A DNA stretch of 64,000 nt from Sphingomonas sp. BK345 (GCF_014193845.1 NZ_JACHZX010000008.1:1-64000); one strand, 5' to 3'. Numbered from the stretch's first letter, positions 1-12,891 are shown. A program made the numbers and translations. The notes: a model not told the origin generated them from the letters alone.

Positions 1-1
1 C

Positions 2-88
2 GCCCTCGCCGCCGTCATGCGAAAGATCGTCACCATCGCCAACGCGCGCCTCCGCGACCTCCCACACCCCGCGTCACAACTGACTTGA
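2..88 (+). CDS. IS110-family transposase, C-terminal end (partial)
   Basis: Only the last 28 codons are in the window, ending in TGA at 86-88. The peptide contains VMRKIVTIANARLRD, which resembles the conserved tail of IS110/IS1111-type DEDD transposases, where a similar MRK...NA.LRD stretch closes the protein. The catalytic parts would lie left of the window. The non-coding 89-146 may hold the element's right end; no inverted repeat is obvious there, as expected for IS110 elements. The call is inference from a short tail. Confidence 0.55.
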   Translation, partial: ALAAVMRKIVTIANARLRDLPHPASQLT

Positions 89-146
89 TGACGCCATGAA
101 AGGGGTGACGCCAGCGATCACGGCGTTGTGTAGGGAGAAACGCGCT

Positions 147-671
147 CTACACCGCCCGCCCGTAGACGCGATCGTCGTGCCAGGTCGCGCCGACGAGGAA
201 ACGCCGTTCGCCTATCACTGCGAAACCGTGCTTCTCGTAGAAGCGATGCGCGCGCCGGTTGCCGCCGTACACGCCGAGCAGCACACGGCCGCGTCCCGCT
301 TTGCGCGCGTCGTCGAGCGCACGCGCGATCAGTGCCGCGCCCAATCCAGTGCCGTGATACGGTGCCAGCGCGTAGATTCGCTTGAGCTCGATATCACCCG
401 GCTTCGGCACCACTGGCAGGTCGGGTTCGGTGAGCAACGTGTAGCCCACCGGCGCGGCGCCCGGCTCGACCTCGGCCAGCGTCGCGATCCCGCCCTCGAC
501 CAGATAGCGCGCGAACGCCGCCGCACTGCTGTTGCGCCCGACGTGGGCGACGATGTCGGCGCCGTCGAGCACGCCCGCGAACGCCTCGAGGAAGGTCGCG
601 CCCGCGACCAGCGCGAGCGCGTCCGAGTCCACGGCGCTGGCGCGACGCAGTCGCCACGCCGGCACCGTCAT
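147..671 (-). CDS. GNAT-family N-acetyltransferase
   Basis: A 174-residue protein with the GNAT fold pattern: the beta4-alpha3 acetyl-CoA loop reads YHGTGLGAALIARAL (Q/RxxGxG/A-like), followed by the typical C-terminal RAHRFYEKHGF segment. It should transfer an acetyl group from acetyl-CoA to an amine; the substrate cannot be told. The start was placed at the ATG at 671, right after the ndk stop codon (673-675), because an upstream GTG would extend the protein into ndk with low-complexity Arg/Ser residues. It is probably co-transcribed with ndk. Confidence 0.8.
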   Translation of the reverse strand: MTVPAWRLRRASAVDSDALALVAGATFLEAFAGVLDGADIVAHVGRNSSAAAFARYLVEGGIATLAEVEPGAAPVGYTLLTEPDLPVVPKPGDIELKRIYALAPYHGTGLGAALIARALDDARKAGRGRVLLGVYGGNRRAHRFYEKHGFAVIGERRFLVGATWHDDRVYGRAV

Positions 672-672
672 C

Positions 673-1095
673 TCAGCCGACGATCTCTTCGGGCTTGAAG
701 AAGTACGCGATCTCGATCGCGGCATTCTCGTCCGAGTCCGAACCATGTACCGAGTTCGCCTCGATCGACTCCGCCAGCTCCTTGCGGATCGTGCCCGGGG
801 CGGCGTTCTCGGGGTTGGTCGCGCCCATGATGTCGCGGTTGCGCTGCACCGCGTTCTCGCCCTCGAGCACCTGGACGACCACCGGACCCGAGATCATGAA
901 GCTGACCAGGTCACCGAAGAACGGCCGCTCCTTATGGACGGCGTAGAAGCCCTCGGCCTGCTCCTTGGTCATCCGGATGCGCTTGGACGCGACGACGCGG
1001 AGCCCCGCTTCCTCCAGCATCTTGGTGACGGCGCCGGTCAGGTTGCGACGCGTCGCGTCGGGCTTGATGATCGAGAAGGTACGGTTCGCGGCCAT
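673..1095 (-). CDS. ndk: Nucleoside diphosphate kinase
   Basis: A protein of 140 residues, the usual length for the family. It moves the gamma-phosphate between nucleoside triphosphates and diphosphates through a phospho-histidine. Signatures seen are RTFSIIKPDATRRN at the N-terminus and the active-site loop NSVHGSDSDENA containing the catalytic His. The start chosen is the ATG at 1095, matching the family N-terminus MAANRTFS; a GTG three codons upstream (1104) is also possible, and an AGGAG lies just ahead of both. The GNAT gene follows with almost no gap. Confidence 0.96.
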   Translation of the reverse strand: MAANRTFSIIKPDATRRNLTGAVTKMLEEAGLRVVASKRIRMTKEQAEGFYAVHKERPFFGDLVSFMISGPVVVQVLEGENAVQRNRDIMGATNPENAAPGTIRKELAESIEANSVHGSDSDENAAIEIAYFFKPEEIVG

Positions 1096-1169
1096 GACGG
1101 TCACGGGCTCCTGCTTTTAGATAAGGGAAGTGGCGCTCCCCTAGGCGGGGGCGCGGCGCGAGGCAAGCG

Positions 1170-1646
1170 CTACGCCGCCTGCTCCCAGCGCCCGCTCTCG
1201 TTCTGTTTCCAATAGCGCCGCGCCACACCGGGACGCTCCGCCAGCGCTTTCCAGGCCGCGCGCGCGGGCGCGATCTGATCCTCGGCGAAGAAGTGGAACA
1301 CGCGGTCGAAGTCGAGCGCGTCGTCGCGCCACGCGCCGTCCACCAGTGCGACGTGGCGCGCGCCGTTGGCGGCATCGAGCGACTCCGCAATCAGCACCGG
1401 CTGGCGCTGATCGTCACCTTCGCCCAACCGCGCGTGCGGCAGGAAGCTGACGGGCGTGTAGCTCCACAGCAGCCGGTCGAGCGCCAACCGCTGCTCCTCC
1501 TCGGCGGCGACGATCAGCAGCCGCGCGCCGTTCGCCACCACTTTCTCCGCCACCTGCGGCAGCGCGCGCTCGAGCGGCATGCGGGTCAGGTGGTAGAAGT
1601 CCACCTGCACCGTCCGCTCGCTCGGGCCGCCCGCCACCGCGCTCAC
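1170..1646 (-). CDS. holC: DNA polymerase III subunit chi
   Basis: A 158-residue protein matching the chi subunit of the clamp-loader complex, which links polymerase III holoenzyme to single-strand binding protein. Seen are an early VDFYHLTRMPLERALPQ segment, a central LLWSYTPVSFLPHA, and the C-terminal YWKQNESGRWEQ typical of alphaproteobacterial chi. Its GTG start overlaps the pepA stop by four bases (GTGA), so the two are translationally coupled; a GTG at VQVDFYH is an alternative start. pepA-holC adjacency is conserved in many proteobacteria. Confidence 0.9.
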   Translation of the reverse strand: MSAVAGGPSERTVQVDFYHLTRMPLERALPQVAEKVVANGARLLIVAAEEEQRLALDRLLWSYTPVSFLPHARLGEGDDQRQPVLIAESLDAANGARHVALVDGAWRDDALDFDRVFHFFAEDQIAPARAAWKALAERPGVARRYWKQNESGRWEQAA

Positions 1647-3097
1647 GCCTCACAGGCGTCCGCGACGAAGCGGTCGAGCACGCGCACGCCATAGCCGGTC
1701 GCGCCCTTGGCCCAGGTCGGCCCGTCCTTGTCGGCCCAGACCATGCCAGCGATGTCGAGATGCGCCCAGGCGACGCCCGCGTCGACGAAGCGCTGGAGGA
1801 ACTGCGCCGCGGTGATCGAGCCGGCGCCGCGCGGGCCGACGTTCTTCACGTCCGCGATCGGCGAGTCGATCAGCCGGTCGTAGGCGTCCGCGAGCGGGAA
1901 GCGCCAGAGCTGATCGCCCGAGGCACGCCCGGCGGCGAGCAGCGCGTCGGCCAGCGCATCGTCGTTGCTGAAGAGACCGCCATATTCGTTGCCGAGGCTG
2001 ACGATCATCGCGCCGGTCAGCGTCGCGAGGTCGACGATCCGCGTCGGCTTGTGCTCGCGCTGCACCCAGGTGAGGCAGTCGCACAGCACCAGCCGCCCTT
2101 CCGCGTCGGTGTTGATCACCTCTACGGTCTGACCCGACATGGTGGTGACGACATCGCCCGGTCGCTGCGCGTTGCCGTCGGGCATGTTCTCGACCAGCCC
2201 CATCACGCCGATGACATTGGCCTTGGCGCCGCGCTTCGCCAGCGCGAGCATCGCGCCCGCCACCGCCGCGGCGCCCCCCATGTCCCACTTCATGTCCTCC
2301 ATCCCCGCCGCCGGCTTGATCGAGATGCCGCCGGTGTCGAACGTCACCCCCTTGCCGACGAGCGCGGTGAGCGGCGCGCCCCCGCCCGCGCCGGTCCAGC
2401 GCAGCGCGAGGATGCGTGCGTCGCGACGCGAGCCCTGGCTGACGCCGAGCAGCGCGCCCATGCCGAGCTCGCTCATCTCCGCCTCGGTCAGCACCGTCGT
2501 CTCCAGCCCCAGTCCGTCCACCGCGGCGAGCACGCGCTCGACGAACGTCTCGGGGTAGAGGATGTTGGGCGGCAGCGTGGCGAGCAGGCGGGCGAGCGCG
2601 ACGCCGTCGGTCACCGCGGCGCGGTCGCGCCACGCCGCGTCGCTACCCACCACGGTGAGCGAGGCCAGCGTGGGCCTCTGTTTGTCGGCGAGCTTGGTGC
2701 GATATTCGTCGAAGCGCCAGGCGCGCTGCGCCGCACCCGCGGCGAAGCGCGCCGCCGCCAGCGGCGCCGCGGCGCTAAGGTCGGCCACCGCGGCGGTGAC
2801 GCCGCTAGTGAGCAGCCGCGCGGTCAGGGCGCCGCCGGCGCGCTCATAAGCGGCATCGTCACCCGCGCCGACCCCGAGCAGCAGCACGCGTCGCCCGCCG
2901 CCCTCGGCAGGGACGAACAGCTCGGCGACGCCGCCCGCCTCGCCGTCGAACCGCTGCCCCGCGGCCGCCGCGGCGAGCAGCGCGTCGCCGCCCTCGACCA
3001 GCCCGGCGGTGCCGCCGCCCTTCTGTACCGGCAGCGCCAGCACCTCGCCCGCGATGGAGGCGGTGTCGGGGCGGGTGGCGGCGAACGCGATCTTCAT
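1643..3097 (-). CDS. pepA: Cytosol (leucyl) aminopeptidase, M17 family
   Basis: A 484-residue protein, normal for M17 metallo-aminopeptidases that remove N-terminal residues from peptides in the cytoplasm. The C-terminal catalytic half has the metal-binding GKGVTFDTGGISIKP, DMGGAAAV and the signature NTDAEGRLVL (NTDAEGRL) stretches. The start is the ATG at 3097 (MKIAFAA), preceded by AAGGA seven bases upstream. An open frame continues upstream to about 3571 but has the residue composition of a shadow of lptD. It is the first gene of a pepA-holC unit divergent from lptD. Confidence 0.96.
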   Translation of the reverse strand: MKIAFAATRPDTASIAGEVLALPVQKGGGTAGLVEGGDALLAAAAAGQRFDGEAGGVAELFVPAEGGGRRVLLLGVGAGDDAAYERAGGALTARLLTSGVTAAVADLSAAAPLAAARFAAGAAQRAWRFDEYRTKLADKQRPTLASLTVVGSDAAWRDRAAVTDGVALARLLATLPPNILYPETFVERVLAAVDGLGLETTVLTEAEMSELGMGALLGVSQGSRRDARILALRWTGAGGGAPLTALVGKGVTFDTGGISIKPAAGMEDMKWDMGGAAAVAGAMLALAKRGAKANVIGVMGLVENMPDGNAQRPGDVVTTMSGQTVEVINTDAEGRLVLCDCLTWVQREHKPTRIVDLATLTGAMIVSLGNEYGGLFSNDDALADALLAAGRASGDQLWRFPLADAYDRLIDSPIADVKNVGPRGAGSITAAQFLQRFVDAGVAWAHLDIAGMVWADKDGPTWAKGATGYGVRVLDRFVADACEA

Positions 3098-3242
3098 GCG
3101 ACTGTCCTTCTCGATCATGCGCGTTGAATAGGGCCGAGCGCGTGAACTGGCAAAGCGTTGCAGCCGCGCCTGTGCGATGCGATAGGGCGGCGTTGCGCCG
3201 TCGCCATCCCGGCCGCGCGCGCGGGGGTGCAACGGAAGCGAC

Positions 3243-5486
3243 GTGACGCGTAACGATCTTCTCGCCGGCGGCGCGCTGTGGCTGCTCGCCGCTGTCCCGG
3301 CCGCGGCGCAGGCACCCGGCGCACCGGTCGCGCCGGCGATGCCCGCCGCCTCAACCCCCGCCCCGGCCGCAGCGACCGAGACAGAGCAGGTCCAGTTCAG
3401 CGCCGCCGCGCTCGAATATGACACCGAGGCCGACATCGTCACCGCCACCGGCGAGGTACGGATGACGCGCGGCGCCGACCGGCTGCGCGCCGAGCGGGTG
3501 GTATGGAATCGCAAGACCGGCAAGGTGGTGGCGACCGGCAATGTCGCGGTGACCGATCCCGAGGGCGACATCGCCTACGGCGATTCGATCGAGCTGACCG
3601 ACACGCTGCGCGACGGCATGGTCGACAACCTGCTGGTGGTGCTCGAACAGGGCGGCCGGCTCGCCGCGGTGCGCGGGACGCGCGAGCCAAGCGGCATCTA
3701 CAATCTGGACCACGCCGTCTATTCTCCCTGCGCGGTGACCGATTCGGACGGCTGCCCCAAGGAACCCGCGTGGAAGATCACCGCCGTCAAGGTGACCTAT
3801 GACGCCGACCGGCAGCGCGTCTCATACGAGGGCGCGCGCTTCCACCTCTTCGGCCTGACCAGCCCCTCGCTGCCGCGCTTCAGCCACTCGATCGCGCAGA
3901 GCAACGACAGTGGCCTGCTCACGCCCTCAATCGGTCTGACCCGCCTCAACGGCGCCGAGCTGGTGCTGCCGTTCAACTTCGCGCTCGGCCCCAGCCGCTC
4001 GCTCGTCATCGCGCCGCACCTCTTCTCCTCCGAGGTGCCGATGCTCGAGGCGCGCTACAGCGCGGTCAACGAGCTCGGCGCCTATTCGATCGCGGGCTAT
4101 GCCACCAGCAGCCGGCGCAGCGACGACCTCTCGAGCGGCTTCGTCTCGGACACGACTCGCGCCTTCCGCGGCTATCTCGACGGCAGTGGACGCTTCCAGC
4201 TCGATCCCAACTGGAGCATCTCGGGCTCGATGCGGATCGTGACCGACCGCACCTTTCTGCGCCGCTACGACATCTCCAACGACGACCGGCTGCGCACCAC
4301 GATCGCGCTCGAGCGGATCGACACCGACAGCTATTTCTCGCTCGCCGGCTGGGCGGTCCAGACGCTGCGGGTCGGCGATCGCCAGGGCATGCAACCGGTG
4401 GCGCTGCCCGAGCTGGACTATCGCCGCCGCATCACCGACGCGCCGCTCGGCGGCGTGCTCCAGCTCCAGTTCAACACGCTCGCGGTCGGGCGCAAGGCAG
4501 GCCAGGATACGCAGCGCGCCTTCGCCAGCGCGCGCTGGGACTGGCGTGGCGTCACCGTCGCGGGCCAGGAAGTCACGCTGACCGCTTATGCCCGCGGCGA
4601 CGCCTATAACTCGGACGACACCGTCGCCACCGCGGTCGACCAGTATCGCGGCGTCGAGGGTTTCCAGACGCGCGCGATCGGTGCGCTCGCGGCGGACGTG
4701 CGCTGGCCCTTCGTCGGCGAGCTGTTCGGCGGGTTGCAGCGCTTCTCGCCGCGGGTCCAGGTTGTCGCCACGCCGCGCACGCGCAACATCCAGGTGCCCA
4801 ACGAGGACGCGCGCGCGGTCGATCTCGAGGATTCCAACCTCTTCGCGCTCAACCGCTTCCCCGGCTACGACCGGTGGGAGGATTCGAGCCGCGTGACCTA
4901 CGGCGCGGACTGGTCGCTCGACCTGCCCGGCGTCGCGATCACCACCAACGTCGGGCAGAGCTATCGCCTCAACTCGCGACCGAGCATCCTCCCCGATGGC
5001 ACCGGCCTGTCGGACCGCTTCTCCGACATCGTCGGCCGCACCAACGTGCGGATCGGCGAGTTCGTCACGCTCACGCACCGCTACCGGCTCGACAAGGACA
5101 ACTTCGCGGTGCGCCGCAACGAGCTCGACGCCACGGTGGGCTCGCGCCGCACCTACGCCAGCGTCGGCTATCTCCGCCTGAACCGCGACATCACCGAGCT
5201 GGAGGATCTGCAGGACCGTGAGGAAGTCCGCGCCGGCGGGCGCGTCGCGTTCGCGCGCTTTTGGTCGCTGTGGGGCTCCGCGGTGGTCGACCTCACCGAC
5301 CGCGCCGAGGACCCGCTGTCGCAGGCCGACGGCTTTACCCCGATCCGCCACCGGCTCGGCGTGGCCTATCAGGACGATTGTCTCGAACTGGGCCTGACGT
5401 GGAAGCGCGACTATCGCACCGTCGGCGATGCCCGTCGCGGCGACAGTTACCTGTTGACGCTTTCCTTCAAGAACCTCGGCCGCTAA
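3243..5486 (+). CDS. lptD: LPS-assembly protein LptD
   Basis: A 747-residue outer-membrane protein that inserts lipopolysaccharide into the outer leaflet with LptE. It begins with a Sec signal (GGALWLLAAVPAAAQA), then an OstA/LptA-like jellyroll domain (about residues 50-150, with DIVTATGEVRMTRG and GNVAVTDPEGDIAYGD), then the beta-barrel domain ending in an aromatic-poor but barrel-like tail (DSYLLTLSFKNLGR). The start is a GTG. It leads the lptD-surA-pdxA-rsmA cluster known from many proteobacteria. Cysteines are visible near ACSPC-like VYSPCAVTDSDGCP and DDCLELGL. Confidence 0.95.
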   Translation: MTRNDLLAGGALWLLAAVPAAAQAPGAPVAPAMPAASTPAPAAATETEQVQFSAAALEYDTEADIVTATGEVRMTRGADRLRAERVVWNRKTGKVVATGNVAVTDPEGDIAYGDSIELTDTLRDGMVDNLLVVLEQGGRLAAVRGTREPSGIYNLDHAVYSPCAVTDSDGCPKEPAWKITAVKVTYDADRQRVSYEGARFHLFGLTSPSLPRFSHSIAQSNDSGLLTPSIGLTRLNGAELVLPFNFALGPSRSLVIAPHLFSSEVPMLEARYSAVNELGAYSIAGYATSSRRSDDLSSGFVSDTTRAFRGYLDGSGRFQLDPNWSISGSMRIVTDRTFLRRYDISNDDRLRTTIALERIDTDSYFSLAGWAVQTLRVGDRQGMQPVALPELDYRRRITDAPLGGVLQLQFNTLAVGRKAGQDTQRAFASARWDWRGVTVAGQEVTLTAYARGDAYNSDDTVATAVDQYRGVEGFQTRAIGALAADVRWPFVGELFGGLQRFSPRVQVVATPRTRNIQVPNEDARAVDLEDSNLFALNRFPGYDRWEDSSRVTYGADWSLDLPGVAITTNVGQSYRLNSRPSILPDGTGLSDRFSDIVGRTNVRIGEFVTLTHRYRLDKDNFAVRRNELDATVGSRRTYASVGYLRLNRDITELEDLQDREEVRAGGRVAFARFWSLWGSAVVDLTDRAEDPLSQADGFTPIRHRLGVAYQDDCLELGLTWKRDYRTVGDARRGDSYLLTLSFKNLGR

Positions 5487-5597
5487 GCCCCTGTTCAGTT
5501 CGCTCCGGGCAGGAACGGCCGCTGCGGCCCTTGTCCGGGAGCCGTGGTGGACGCGATCGACGTGCGGCGACGCGATAGGGATTTCGAGACAAACGTG

Positions 5598-6977
5598 ATG
5601 ATCAAGACGAGGCGCGCGACGCTGACCCGCCGGTTGCTGGCGGCGCTGCTGATGGTGGGGACGGCCGGCGTGGCGATCGCGCAGACCGCCGCGGACCAGG
5701 ACGGCGCCGAGCAGGAGGCGCAGGGCGTCGACCCGACCGGGCTCGGCCTGCCCGCCAACCTTCAGGTGTTCGGCAACGTCGACCCCAACGTCCGCAAGGC
5801 GACCGCGATCGTTAACGAGGCGGTGATCACGCGCACCGACGTCGACCAGCGCGTCGCGCTGATCGCCGCCGCCAACAACGTCAAACTGTCCGATCAGGAG
5901 CGCGACCGGCTCCAGCTCCAGGTGTTGCGCCAGCTGATCGACGAGACGCTGGAGATCCAGCAGGCCAAGACCGCCGACGTCACCATCACCAAGGACCAGA
6001 TCGACCAGAGCTTCGCCCGCGTCGCCCGCAACTTCGGCAAGACCCCCGAGCAGTTCGCCGCCTTCCTCCGCGAGAACGGCTCGTCCGACCGCTCGATCCG
6101 CCGCCAGATCGAGGGCGAGCTGGCGTGGAGCCGCTATCTCAGCAAGCGGGTCGAGCCGTTCGTCAACGTCGGTGACGAGGAGGTGAAGGCGATCCTTGAC
6201 CGGCTCGAGGCGGCCAAGGGCACGGAAGAGTTCCACCTCAACGAGATCTATCTCGGCGCGACGCCCGACCGGCAGGAGCAGGTGTTCACCAACGCGCGCC
6301 AGCTGATCGCCGAGATCGGCCAAGGCAAGGCACCCTTCGCTTATTTCGCGCGCAACTTCTCCGAGGCCTCGACCCGCGGCGTCGGCGGCGATCTCGGCTG
6401 GGTGCGCGCCGCGCAGCTGCCCGATGCGCTGGCTCAGACCGCGACGACGATGCAGGTCGGTCAGGTCGCCGGTCCGGTGGCCACGCCCGGCGGCTTCTCG
6501 ATCCTCTACCTCGTCGACAAGCGTCGCGTCGGCAGCGCCGATCCGCGCGACTCGCGGCTCAGCCTGAAGCAGCTGACGATCAAGTTTCCCAGCGGCACCA
6601 CCCAGGCGCAGGCGACCGCGCGCACCTCCGCCTTCGCCGAGGCGATCCAGAAGCTGCAGGGCTGCGGCTCGGTCGACAAGGTCGCCGCGACCCTCAACGC
6701 TGAGGTGGTCAACAACGACGCGATCCGCATCCGCGACCTGCCGCCGCAGCTGCAGAACATCATGGTCAACCTTCAGGTCGGTCAGGCCACCCCACCGTTC
6801 GGTTCGCCGACCGAGGGCGTGCGCACGCTGGTGCTGTGCGGGCGCGACGAGGCGCAGGGCGGGCAGCTGCCCGGCGCGCAGCAGGTGCAGAACCAGCTCG
6901 AGCAGCAGCGCGTCAACCTGCGCGCACAGCAGGCACTCCGCGATCTGCGCCGCGACGCGGTGATCGAGTATCGCTGA
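5598..6977 (+). CDS. surA: Periplasmic peptidyl-prolyl isomerase / chaperone SurA
   Basis: A protein of about 459 residues with a Sec signal peptide (RRLLAALLMVGTAGVAIAQ), a SurA N-terminal chaperone domain (VNEAVITRTDVDQRVALI...LRQLIDETLEIQQA) and at least one parvulin-type PpiC domain around residues 200-320 (GVGGDLGWV, VGQVAGPVATPGGFSIL). It helps fold outer-membrane proteins such as LptD, encoded just upstream. The start chosen is the ATG at 5598, which puts the signal peptide at the N-terminus; an in-frame start 18 codons upstream is less likely. Confidence 0.93.
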   Translation: MIKTRRATLTRRLLAALLMVGTAGVAIAQTAADQDGAEQEAQGVDPTGLGLPANLQVFGNVDPNVRKATAIVNEAVITRTDVDQRVALIAAANNVKLSDQERDRLQLQVLRQLIDETLEIQQAKTADVTITKDQIDQSFARVARNFGKTPEQFAAFLRENGSSDRSIRRQIEGELAWSRYLSKRVEPFVNVGDEEVKAILDRLEAAKGTEEFHLNEIYLGATPDRQEQVFTNARQLIAEIGQGKAPFAYFARNFSEASTRGVGGDLGWVRAAQLPDALAQTATTMQVGQVAGPVATPGGFSILYLVDKRRVGSADPRDSRLSLKQLTIKFPSGTTQAQATARTSAFAEAIQKLQGCGSVDKVAATLNAEVVNNDAIRIRDLPPQLQNIMVNLQVGQATPPFGSPTEGVRTLVLCGRDEAQGGQLPGAQQVQNQLEQQRVNLRAQQALRDLRRDAVIEYR

Positions 6978-6987
6978 GGGCCGCCGC

Positions 6988-7989
6988 GTGACCCAGCCGA
7001 TCGTCATCTCGATGGGGGATCCCGCGGGGATCGGGCCGGAGACGATCGCCAAGGCGTGGATGGAACGCGAGGCCCGCGCGCTGCCGCCGTTCGTCGCGGT
7101 CGGCGACGGGCGAGCGGTGGCACGCGTATGGGACGGACCGATCGCGCCGGTGAGCGACCTTGCCGTGGTGGACCGCGTCTTCGCCGAGGCCTTGCCCGTC
7201 CTCACCGTGCAGGACGCGGGCGAGATCGTGCCGGGGCAACCAGATGCCGACGGCGCGCGCTGCGCGCTCCACGCACTGGAGCTCGCCGCCGGGCTGGTAC
7301 GCTCGGGCGCCGGCCGCGCCCTGGTGACCGGACCGGTGTCCAAGTCGCAGCTCTATGGCGTCGGCTTCACGCATCCGGGCCAGACCGAGTTCGTCGCCGA
7401 GCGCTGCGGCATCGCGCGCGACAACGCGGTGATGATGCTGGCTGGTCCGGGGCTGCGCGTGGTGCCGATCACCACCCACGTCGCGCTCGCTTCCGTGTCG
7501 GGGCTGCTGAGCGTCGAGCTGATCGTCGCCAAGGCACGCGTGACCGCGCGCGGGCTGACGCGCAACTTCGGGATCGCCGCGCCGCGGCTCGCCTTCGCGG
7601 GCTTCAACCCACACGCGGGGGAGGAGGGTACGATGGGGCGCGAGGAGATCGACGTGATCCGCCCGGCGATCGAGCAGCTCGTCGCCGAGGGCATCGATGC
7701 GCGCGGCCCCTTCCCCGCCGACACGATGTTCCACGCGCGCGCGCGGGAGCAGTATGACGCGGCCTTGTGCTGCTACCACGACCAGGCGCTGGTGCCGCTC
7801 AAGACGCTCCACTTCGACGATGGCGTTAACATCACGCTGGGGCTGCCGATCGTGCGCACCTCGCCCGATCACGGCACCGCCTTCGGTATCGCCGGCACGG
7901 GCGTGGCACACCCCGGCGCGACGATCGCCGCGATCGCCATGGCAGACGCCGCGGCCCGCCAGCGCGCGCTCTGCGCAGCACCGGCGTGA
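6988..7989 (+). CDS. pdxA: 4-hydroxythreonine-4-phosphate dehydrogenase
   Basis: A 333-residue protein with the PdxA signatures GDPAGIGPE near the N-terminus, FAGFNPHAGEEG and CYHDQALVPLK in the middle, and IVRTSPDHGTAF near the C-terminus. It oxidises 4-phosphohydroxy-L-threonine in the DXP-dependent vitamin B6 pathway; the His/Asp residues seen bind the divalent metal. It has a GTG start ten bases after surA and overlaps rsmA by four bases. Confidence 0.96.
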   Translation: MTQPIVISMGDPAGIGPETIAKAWMEREARALPPFVAVGDGRAVARVWDGPIAPVSDLAVVDRVFAEALPVLTVQDAGEIVPGQPDADGARCALHALELAAGLVRSGAGRALVTGPVSKSQLYGVGFTHPGQTEFVAERCGIARDNAVMMLAGPGLRVVPITTHVALASVSGLLSVELIVAKARVTARGLTRNFGIAAPRLAFAGFNPHAGEEGTMGREEIDVIRPAIEQLVAEGIDARGPFPADTMFHARAREQYDAALCCYHDQALVPLKTLHFDDGVNITLGLPIVRTSPDHGTAFGIAGTGVAHPGATIAAIAMADAAARQRALCAAPA

Positions 7990-8819
7990 GTGACGGTCCA
8001 GCGCCGGCGACGCTGCCGCCGCTACGCGACGTCATCGCGCGCTATGGACTGAATGCGTCCAAGGCGCTGGGGCAGAACTTCCTGTTCGACTCGCAGCTGC
8101 TCGCCCGCATCGCGCGCGTTCCCGGCGATCTCGCCGGCGCGGAGGTGCTCGAGGTCGGTCCCGGCCCGGGCGGTCTGACTCGCGCGCTGCTCGCCGCGGG
8201 GGCGCGCGTCACCGCGATCGAGCGCGATCGCCGCTGCATCCCAGCGCTGGCTGAGCTGGGCGGGGCCTTTCCGGGGCGGCTCGTGGTGATCGAAGGCGAC
8301 GCCACCGCGATCGACGCGCGCGCGCTGTTCACCAGCGCGCCGCACATCGTCTCCAACCTGCCCTACAACGTCGGCACCGCTCTGCTGGTCGGCTGGCTCT
8401 CGGCCGAGTGGCGACCGTGGTGGCAGTCGCTGACGCTGATGTTCCAGCGCGAAGTGGCGGAGCGGATCGTCGCGCCGGTCGGCGGCGACGCTTATGGTCG
8501 GCTCGCGGTGCTCGCGCAGTGGCGCGCGAGCGCGCGGATCGCCATGCCGGTGCATCGCTCGGCCTTCACCCCGCCGCCCAAGGTGATGTCGGCGGTTGTC
8601 CATATCGTGCCGGGAGAGGCGCCGGACGGCGTGCGGCTGGAGACGCTCGAGCGGCTGACCGCGGCGGCGTTCGGGCAGCGGCGCAAGATGCTGCGGCAGA
8701 GCCTGCGCGGCGTGCCCGGCGCGATCGCCGCGGTCGAGGCGGAAGGGATCGACCCGACGCGGCGCCCGGAGACGGTCAGTGTGGCGGAGTTCGTCGCCGT
8801 GGCGCGCCGGCTGGGCTGA
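7986..8819 (+). CDS. rsmA: 16S rRNA (adenine1518/1519-N6) dimethyltransferase
   Basis: A 277-residue Rossmann-fold methyltransferase (KsgA). Seen are ALGQNFLFD at the N-terminus, the SAM-binding loop EVGPGPGGLTRAL, and the catalytic motif NLPYNVGTALL. It dimethylates two adjacent adenines in helix 45 of 16S rRNA during 30S maturation. The GTG start lies inside the pdxA stop (GTGA overlap), so the two are coupled. It is the last gene of the lptD operon. Confidence 0.96.
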   Translation: MSDGPAPATLPPLRDVIARYGLNASKALGQNFLFDSQLLARIARVPGDLAGAEVLEVGPGPGGLTRALLAAGARVTAIERDRRCIPALAELGGAFPGRLVVIEGDATAIDARALFTSAPHIVSNLPYNVGTALLVGWLSAEWRPWWQSLTLMFQREVAERIVAPVGGDAYGRLAVLAQWRASARIAMPVHRSAFTPPPKVMSAVVHIVPGEAPDGVRLETLERLTAAAFGQRRKMLRQSLRGVPGAIAAVEAEGIDPTRRPETVSVAEFVAVARRLG

Positions 8820-8859
8820 GGGCGCCCACGCCAGGTATCGCGGCCTTCGTACAAAAGCT

Positions 8860-8949
8860 GTTCCCCGGCGAAAGCCGGGGTCCGGTCGCGAAGGCTGTCG
8901 TGATACTCATCGGCGTCCCCCATCTAGGCCCCGGCTTTCGCCGGGGAAC
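8860..8949. repeat. REP-like paired palindrome
   Basis: Two hairpin-forming blocks, GTTCCCCGGCGAAAGCCGGG (from 8860) and CCCCGGCTTTCGCCGGGGAA (from 8929), are inverted copies about 50 bases apart. They lie between the convergent 3' ends of rsmA and greA. The arrangement is that of a bacterial interspersed mosaic element, and it may also end transcription from both sides. A related GTTCCCCGGC block is at 32851-32940. Confidence 0.8.
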
Positions 8950-8994
8950 AGGGAGGGCGAGCAGTGTTGAGTGCAAAGCAGTGCTAGAAGTGCC

Positions 8995-9471
8995 TCAGAT
9001 GAACTCGATCTTCGAGACCACATAGTAACGGTCTCCCGCCGGCACCGCGACCTCGACCTCGTCGTCGACGCTGCGCCCGATCAGCGCGCGGCCGAGCGGC
9101 GAGTTGTAGCTGATGCGGCCGGTCTTGGCGTCGGCCTCGGTCTGGCCGACGATCTGGTAGCGTACCGGCTTGTCGTCCTCGTCGATCAGCGTGACCGTGG
9201 CACCGAACACGATCTTGTCGCCCGACAGGTCGCGCGGGTCGATGATCTGCGCGCGGCTGAGCTTGTCCTCGATGTCGGCGATCGACGCCTCGATCTGGCC
9301 CTGGCGCTCCTTGGCGGCATGATATTCCGCGTTCTCCGACAGGTCGCCGTGGGCGCGGGCTTCCTCGATCGCGTCGACGATCTGCGGCCGCTCGGTCTTG
9401 AGGCGCTTGAGATCAGCGTTCAGCTTCTCATAGCCCTCTTGCAGCATCGGCATCTTCTCGACCGTCGCCAT
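8995..9471 (-). CDS. greA: Transcription elongation factor GreA
   Basis: A 158-residue protein of exactly the family length. It has the N-terminal coiled coil with the acidic tip EEARAHGDLSENAEYHAAKE (the Asp/Glu pair that stimulates RNA polymerase transcript cleavage) and the C-terminal FKBP-like domain with SPLGRALIGRSVDDEV. It lies downstream of carB on the same strand with a 75-base gap. Confidence 0.97.
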   Translation of the reverse strand: MATVEKMPMLQEGYEKLNADLKRLKTERPQIVDAIEEARAHGDLSENAEYHAAKERQGQIEASIADIEDKLSRAQIIDPRDLSGDKIVFGATVTLIDEDDKPVRYQIVGQTEADAKTGRISYNSPLGRALIGRSVDDEVEVAVPAGDRYYVVSKIEFI

Positions 9472-9546
9472 CGTCTATCCTTCGAATAACACCCCCCGAG
9501 CGGCCGCGTCGTCGCGACCGCCCGCACCATCCGGATTGTCTGGGGA

Positions 9547-12891
<3,345 letters not shown>

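Noticed and set aside
3927..7343. A 1138-codon open frame on the minus strand, opposite lptD and surA
   Set aside because: It is antisense to two clear genes, has no recognisable domain and shows the His/Arg/Asp-rich composition of a GC-driven shadow frame.
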